This document shows, one piece after another, positions 33,595-37,449 of a stretch of DNA of 37,449 nt; position 1 is the first letter of the stretch, and each line of letters begins with the position of its first letter. A program made the position numbers and the translations under genes. Source of the DNA: Paenibacillaceae bacterium (lineage in GTDB: Bacteria; Bacillota; Bacilli; Paenibacillales; CANHGK01). The DNA lies in assembly GCA_947460235.1 (NCBI GenBank), contig CANHGK010000023.1, positions 1-37,449 on the forward strand, given 5' to 3'. Under the pieces are notes generated by a model. That model saw only the letters and a program-made list of their open reading frames with translations. It searched no databases and was not told where the DNA came from.

Positions 33595-33732
33595 ATGGAA
33601 AACTTCTCTCGAAATCCTTATCGTGTTATTTTTTCCGTTTCGTGACGTGACCCCTTAATTGTCAAACATGGGATCGAAGTTTTCGATCATTTGATGCGAG
33701 AGATCAACACATTTGGATCGAAAAATAAATGA
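33595..33732 (+). pseudogene. Small coding remnant with one TGA and its own terminator
   Basis: From ATG 33595 a single frame gives NFSRNPYRVIFSVS, TGA at 33643, then RDPLIVKHGIEVFDHLMREI without shift to TGA 33730. An intrinsic terminator begins two bases later, which supports a formerly expressed 45-codon gene or the 3' end of a longer one. Confidence 0.4.
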
Positions 33733-33733
33733 G

Positions 33734-33762
33734 CCGGACCTTGCTAAAGGGTCCGGTTTTTT
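33734..33762 (+). terminator. Rho-independent terminator
   Basis: CCGGACC (33734-33740) pairs with GGTCCGG (33750-33756), followed by six T. Confidence 0.85.
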
Positions 33763-33765
33763 ACA

Positions 33766-33794
33766 TTCAATCTAGGTTCATTTTGCGCTATAAT
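33766..33794 (+). promoter_or_regulatory. Possible sigma-A promoter
   Basis: A perfect TATAAT (33789-33794) lies 17 bases after a weak TTCAAT (33766-33771), 56 bases before ATG 33851 and just after a terminator, the expected place for the promoter of the following gene. Confidence 0.45.
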
Positions 33795-33850
33795 TACTAC
33801 GATTGTACAGTTTGGAATAATGAGGTAATAAGTTGGAGGCAAGGAATTGA

Positions 33851-34711
33851 ATGCGGATGCGGCGGATGTATTGTGGTGTTGGATGTTCTTTTTTATTTTT
33901 ATTTGCACTCCTCGCAAACGTTAGTTTTGCCAATCATCAATCAGCGGCGTCGGTTACCTTATTACTCGGGTTGGAAAATCAAACCCAAGTCGGTCAGTCA
34001 CCAGGCCAGATGTACGTTACACCTTCTGAGTTGCGCACCCTGCGACTGGATTGGAAGCCATCAACGCAGCAATTAAACGTTTTCGTTAGCCCAAAACGTA
34101 TCGTAACCTCGGCAGGAAACGATTTCCGAGAAATTCGATATGTTACTTATCATGATCAGAAATTGAGCGAGTGGGACCCTACCAGCGATGATGTCTATCG
34201 TAAATACGCTTTTATGCATACATCGCACAATCTGAGTGAGGGACCTCTAGGAGAAAAGATCAAACCGGTTTATACGAAGGTGCGATTTGAAGATTTATAT
34301 GACGTGAATGTAGACGGGAATATGGGAGGTCGTTTTATTAATGAGACCGAATTTCCAATGTATATTGGGAATGGACGGATTAATATCATTAGACAAGTTT
34401 TTCAAACAGGAGGCGGTACGTTTCATTGGATGACACAAGAGGTAGACTGGATGTTAACCAGTGAATTGAGTCAATTTGATTCACGATTAAACAGGTTATC
34501 TGTACCTACAGTTCCATCGATTCTTGGATTGGCGCAAGAATTGAAACCGATTCAGAAACGGTTCAATAAGTGGCTTATAAAAGATCGGAACTATGAGTCC
34601 AAACAAGAAGTTCGGCCAAAAAATCTGATCATCTATCGTGCCAATGCCAAATGGCAAACCCAAATACCAGTTGTAAATGTTAGTTTAAAAGTGCACCACC
34701 ATGACAGTTGA
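33851..34711 (+). CDS. Secreted protein gene truncated by IS21 insertion
   Basis: The frame begins at ATG 33851 (AAGGA 6 bases upstream). It encodes a signal peptide (CSFLFLFALLANVSFA) and a polar extracytoplasmic part with strands such as LRLDWKPSTQQLNVFVS and RFINETEFPMYIGNGRIN. Native sequence seems to end near 34677; the last about 11 codons (ending LKVHHHDS) are read from the left end of the insertion element and stop at TGA 34709. The gene is therefore probably broken, and its remaining 3' part should lie beyond the mobile DNA. The family is not recognised. Confidence 0.65.
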   Translation: MRMRRMYCGVGCSFLFLFALLANVSFANHQSAASVTLLLGLENQTQVGQSPGQMYVTPSELRTLRLDWKPSTQQLNVFVSPKRIVTSAGNDFREIRYVTYHDQKLSEWDPTSDDVYRKYAFMHTSHNLSEGPLGEKIKPVYTKVRFEDLYDVNVDGNMGGRFINETEFPMYIGNGRINIIRQVFQTGGGTFHWMTQEVDWMLTSELSQFDSRLNRLSVPTVPSILGLAQELKPIQKRFNKWLIKDRNYESKQEVRPKNLIIYRANAKWQTQIPVVNVSLKVHHHDS

Positions 34712-34723
34712 AAAGTGCACCAC
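34678..34723. repeat. IS21 left-end tandem transposase-binding repeats
   Basis: Two 22-base direct repeats at 34678-34699 and 34702-34723 match at 19 positions and share the core AAAAGTGCACCAC. IS21 ends typically carry several such spaced repeats as transposase-binding sites. The outer repeat begins with TG, the usual first bases of the element. Confidence 0.75.
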
Positions 34724-34738
34724 AGAATACGATAAATA

Positions 34739-34769
34739 CTCCATGTTTTTGAAGTGAATGAACATGGAG
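34739..34769 (+). promoter_or_regulatory. Hairpin overlapping the istA ribosome binding site
   Basis: CTCCATGTT (34739-34747) is perfectly complementary to AACATGGAG (34761-34769) across a 13-base loop. The right arm contains most of the GGAGG (34766-34770) that serves istA at GTG 34781. Transcripts entering from outside would fold and hide the site, a known way for insertion elements to avoid activation by read-through. Confidence 0.6.
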
Positions 34770-34780
34770 GTTTGGGAGCT

Positions 34781-36370
34781 GTGATTCAATTGTCAGAGAA
34801 ACAAAACATCATATTAATGTATGTACGTGAAGGAAAGTCTAAAAGAGAAATTGCAAGTATAACCGGTTTTAATCGTAGAACGGTTACGAAGTACATGGAT
34901 GAATATATTCGGAATCAGGAAGCGTTATTGAACGTAGGACCCGAACAAGATGCATCTATTCTAATAGAAGAAATCGTAAAGAAACCAACCTATCAAGGAG
35001 GAGATCGTAAGAAACGGAAACTCACACCAGAAATGTTGAAGACCATTGAGCAGCATTTGGAAGAGAACGAAATCAAGCGTTTAAAAGGTCAACATAAGCA
35101 ACTCAAAAGAGCGGTAGATATCCACGAAGCGATCTGTAGTAGCGGTTCCGACATCAGTTACAGCACGATTCGAACCGTTGTGAGCGAGTTGTTGCAGAAA
35201 AAACGCGAGGCGTTCATTAAATGTGAATACGATCCCGGTGATGTCTGTGAATTTGACTGGGGAACGGTTCGACTGACGATTGGCGGTGAACTTCGTGAAT
35301 ACCAAATGGCGGTGTTCACGTCCGCATACGGAAATTACCGGTTTGCGGTTTTGTTTCAAAAGCAAAAAACGGAATGTTTTCAAGAAGCGCACGCCTTGTT
35401 TTTCGCCCACGTTGGTCAGGTGTACCGCACGATGGTGTACGACAATATGCGTGTGGCGGTGAAGCAGTTTGTTGGAAACGAGAAACTACCCACGGAAGGA
35501 ATGTTGCAATTGTCGCTACACTATGGCTTTCAATTTCGTTTTTGCAATGTATACAGCGGCAATGAAAAAGGCCATGTCGAACGGTCGGTGGAAGTGATTC
35601 GAAGAAAAGCCTTTGCATTTCGCGATGTGTTTGAGAGCCTCGATGAAGCAAATGCTTACTTGCAAAGCATCTGTGACAAACGCAATCACAAACCACAGCC
35701 ATCGCGTCAAAATCAATCTGCCACCCTGCTCCTTGAAGTAGAAAAAGCACGGATGCTTCCCTTGCCACCAAAATTTGATGCATCACGGATGCTGACTGCG
35801 CGAGTGGACAAGTATTCCACCGTTACCGTTGATCAAAACCATTACTCGGTTCCAGATCGGTTGGTCGGAAAAACGGTGATGGTAAAAGTAGATACCGTTC
35901 ACGTTCGCTGCTTCTTTGACGGTGCAAAAATAGCAGAACATCGGCGATTAAACGGGTTACACGAATGGCGATTGACGCTTGAACATTATTTTGAGACCTT
36001 CATGAAAAAACCTGGCGCAGTCGCTGCTAGCACAGCACTACACCAGGCACATAGAAAAACAAAAAACATATTCGAAACCTATTATACCAAGCAACCGAGA
36101 GAATTTGTAGTCCTTTTACAGTGGATGCAACAAGAAGATATTTCACTGACCGAAGTGGAGCAAGCCATTGGCGAATTACGCAAGATGCATCCGAATCATG
36201 TCACCACGGATAAAATTAAGCTCCTCTGTGCCAAACGGCGGGAAACGCCGAAAGCAATTTTGCAAAAAGAACAACAAACAAAAGAGATTGAAACACAAGC
36301 CCAACGCCATTTGAATGAATACGCGGACTTATTCGGTACCACCTCCGAAGATCAGGAGGTAGCCGCATGA
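34781..36370 (+). CDS. istA: IS21-family transposase IstA
   Basis: About 529 residues from GTG 34781 (GGAGG 10 bases upstream; GTG 34754 lies before that site). The N-terminal HTH (GKSKREIASITGFNRRTVTK, about 20-40) should bind the element ends. The integrase core shows the DDE triad: Asp159 (CEFDWGTV), Asp221 (VYDNMRV) and Glu267 (GHVERSVEV). A C-terminal Mu-transposase-like beta domain (DKYSTVTVDQNHYSVPDRLV) completes the usual length of about 500 residues. IstA cuts and joins DNA with the help of IstB. All key residues are present, so it may be active if both ends exist. Confidence 0.93.
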   Translation: MIQLSEKQNIILMYVREGKSKREIASITGFNRRTVTKYMDEYIRNQEALLNVGPEQDASILIEEIVKKPTYQGGDRKKRKLTPEMLKTIEQHLEENEIKRLKGQHKQLKRAVDIHEAICSSGSDISYSTIRTVVSELLQKKREAFIKCEYDPGDVCEFDWGTVRLTIGGELREYQMAVFTSAYGNYRFAVLFQKQKTECFQEAHALFFAHVGQVYRTMVYDNMRVAVKQFVGNEKLPTEGMLQLSLHYGFQFRFCNVYSGNEKGHVERSVEVIRRKAFAFRDVFESLDEANAYLQSICDKRNHKPQPSRQNQSATLLLEVEKARMLPLPPKFDASRMLTARVDKYSTVTVDQNHYSVPDRLVGKTVMVKVDTVHVRCFFDGAKIAEHRRLNGLHEWRLTLEHYFETFMKKPGAVAASTALHQAHRKTKNIFETYYTKQPREFVVLLQWMQQEDISLTEVEQAIGELRKMHPNHVTTDKIKLLCAKRRETPKAILQKEQQTKEIETQAQRHLNEYADLFGTTSEDQEVAA

Positions 36371-37140
36371 CCAATCCACGAAAGATATGGCGAGATCTGG
36401 CACTCGAATGCAGTAAAACATTACGTTTGCCCGTCCTCCGAACGAAGCTAGATGACCACCTGAAGGAGGCTGCACAATGCGACCTCAGTTATGAAGAATT
36501 TCTGGGTCGGATATTACAAGATGAATGCGATGCCCGATCAGAATCGTCTAGGCAAACCCGCATTCGGATCGCTGAATTTCCGCAACGAAAATATTTAGAA
36601 GACTTATCTGTAGACGATTTGCCGGAGGATGCACAGCGGAAACTGAAACAACTACGCACGCTATCTTTTATTGCAGAAGGACGTAACGTCATACTTTATG
36701 GGAATCCAGGAACTGGAAAGTCGCATTTATCTTGCGCGTTAGGCATCAAAGCATGCATGGAAGGCTACCGTGTGTGGTTTACAACGGTTCCATTACTCGT
36801 CAACCGCATGAAAGAATGCCGAAGCGAACAAACCTTACGAAACTTTCAAAACCGATTTGAAAAATATGATCTCGTCATCGCCGATGAGATGGGCTACATT
36901 TCATTTGATCGCGAAGGCGCTGAGCTACTTTTCACTCACTTGTCGCTGCGAGCAGGCAATAAATCCACCATCATCACAACCAATTTATCTTTTGAACGCT
37001 GGGACGAAATCTTTCAGGACCCGGTCATGACCGCTGCGATGGTCGATCGGCTCACTTACCAATCTTATATTGTGAATATGAATGGCAATTCATTTCGAAT
37101 GAAAAAAACGAAGGAATGGATTGCAGAACAAGCAGAATAA
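36367..37140 (+). CDS. istB: IS21-family helper ATPase IstB
   Basis: A 257-residue AAA+ ATPase of the DnaC/IstB group, starting at ATG 36367 within the istA stop (ATGA). Walker A is GNPGTGKSHL (Lys about 118) and Walker B is LVIADEMGY (Asp about 173). A sensor-like STIITTNLSFERWDE and a late MVDRLTYQSYIVNMNGNSFR match the family. IstB binds and bends target DNA and stimulates IstA. Length is typical. Confidence 0.93.
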   Translation: MTNPRKIWRDLALECSKTLRLPVLRTKLDDHLKEAAQCDLSYEEFLGRILQDECDARSESSRQTRIRIAEFPQRKYLEDLSVDDLPEDAQRKLKQLRTLSFIAEGRNVILYGNPGTGKSHLSCALGIKACMEGYRVWFTTVPLLVNRMKECRSEQTLRNFQNRFEKYDLVIADEMGYISFDREGAELLFTHLSLRAGNKSTIITTNLSFERWDEIFQDPVMTAAMVDRLTYQSYIVNMNGNSFRMKKTKEWIAEQAE

Positions 37141-37227
37141 GCGGAGGCAATCCCTCTGTGTCAGAGTAGTTGTCGTGCTCTAATTTAAAAGTATAGTTAG
37201 AGAATAGCTACTTTGAGGAGAATGACG

Positions 37228-37449
37228 ATGCCAAGATACACAGATGAGTTTAAGTACAGTATCATCAAACGAATGATGCCACCTAGTAATGAATCAACAG
37301 GCAAGATCTCAAGAGAAACCGGTATCCCCGAACAAACATTATATAATTGGAAGAAACACGCACGCGCACATGGAATTGCAGTTCCTGGTGGAGAATTAGA
37401 ATCAGAACAATGGAGTACGCAAGACAAGTTTTTAATTGTCGTTGAAACG
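37228..37449 (+). CDS. IS3-type transposase orfA, cut by window end
   Basis: The first 74 codons from ATG 37228 (GAGGAG 7 bases upstream) encode an IS3-family OrfA-like HTH protein: YTDEFKYSIIKRMMPPSNES, then the HTH KISRETGIPEQTLYNWKKHA and WSTQDKFLIVVET. The gene continues beyond the window. Its left inverted repeat should lie between 37141 and 37227 but I could not define it; that spacer holds small dyads (CTCTG/CAGAG near 37154-37166 and CTCTAA/TTAGAG at 37178-37202). Confidence 0.75.
   Translation, partial: MPRYTDEFKYSIIKRMMPPSNESTGKISRETGIPEQTLYNWKKHARAHGIAVPGGELESEQWSTQDKFLIVVET

Larger units (their letters stand above)
34678..37140 (+). mobile_element. IS21-family insertion sequence, right end not found
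   Basis: A left end with two spaced repeats, then istA and istB overlapping by ATGA, is the standard IS21 layout (2-2.5 kb). The matching right end, which should contain the complement of the AAAAGTGCACCAC core, was not found before the next transposase gene at 37228. The right end has either been displaced by that element or deleted, and the end coordinate given is only the istB stop. Confidence 0.8.

Noticed and set aside
2098-33732. Reassignment of a stop codon (for example TGA as Trp)
   Set aside because: Internal stops include TAA, TAG and TGA, and intact genes of the window end normally at all three, so decay explains the data better.
1-37449. tRNA, rRNA or riboswitch genes
   Set aside because: No cloverleaf-like T-arm signature, rRNA segment or known riboswitch core was recognised by eye; a covariance-model scan would be decisive.

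Overview
The window looks like a chromosomal stretch from a low-to-medium G+C, Gram-positive Bacillota, most likely of the Paenibacillaceae type. The reasons are the strong AGGAGG-like ribosome binding sites with frequent TTG and GTG starts, and the Gram-positive signal peptides and lipoboxes. The family mix also fits: copper-amine-oxidase-N-like stalk domains, RCC1 propellers joined to cadherin-like beta-sandwich domains, carbohydrate-binding modules with Pro-Thr linkers, DUF4362, DUF2167, YcxB-like and DUF4153. No rRNA, tRNA or CRISPR array was recognised. The species assignment is inference.

Layout. Bases 1-3793 carry five small exported or lipoprotein genes in one direction with a stop-riddled pseudogene among them (2098-2481); 3871-4884 is a YhaM-type OB/HD 3'-5' exoribonuclease. 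Bases 4885-6467 are a graveyard of at least two decayed genes plus a terminator and an A+T-rich inverted repeat. Bases 6468-11906 form a compact operon: a membrane-tethered excisionase-like HTH protein followed by two overlapping secreted RCC1 proteins. Bases 11992-15776 hold a small membrane protein, a DUF2167/YcxB-like coupled pair, and a convergent DUF4153 membrane protein. Bases 16236-17704 carry a DUF4362 lipoprotein, an interrupted small gene, a B-box-like zinc membrane protein and a small membrane protein. Bases 17919-21560 encode a 1213-residue modular secreted protein with carbohydrate-binding modules at both ends and a duplicated propeller-like core; base composition changes sharply inside this gene.

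Bases 21869-23406 (minus strand) are an AbiEi/AbiEii abortive-infection toxin-antitoxin pair. Bases 23654-26820 encode an HtrA-like secreted serine protease and a secreted protein with three PsbP-like repeats; both have copper-amine-oxidase-N-like N termini. Bases 27196-27655 hold a small conserved gene coupled to the wreck of a retropepsin-like aspartyl protease, followed by a third RCC1 protein (27684-30581). Bases 31016-32879 carry hypothetical genes, then TspO and a cupin. Bases 32880-33762 are again decayed coding remnants.

The right end is mobile DNA. A secreted-protein gene (33851 onward) is cut by an IS21-family element (istA, istB, left end with two direct repeats), and an IS3-type orfA starts at 37228 and runs off the window.

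Overall, the region is an accessory cell-surface/secretome neighbourhood under active gene decay and IS invasion. The least familiar items are the tethered HTH plus tandem RCC1 operon, the compositional mosaic of the 1213-residue protein, and the several short reading frames broken by in-frame stops. None of these proves a new system from sequence alone.
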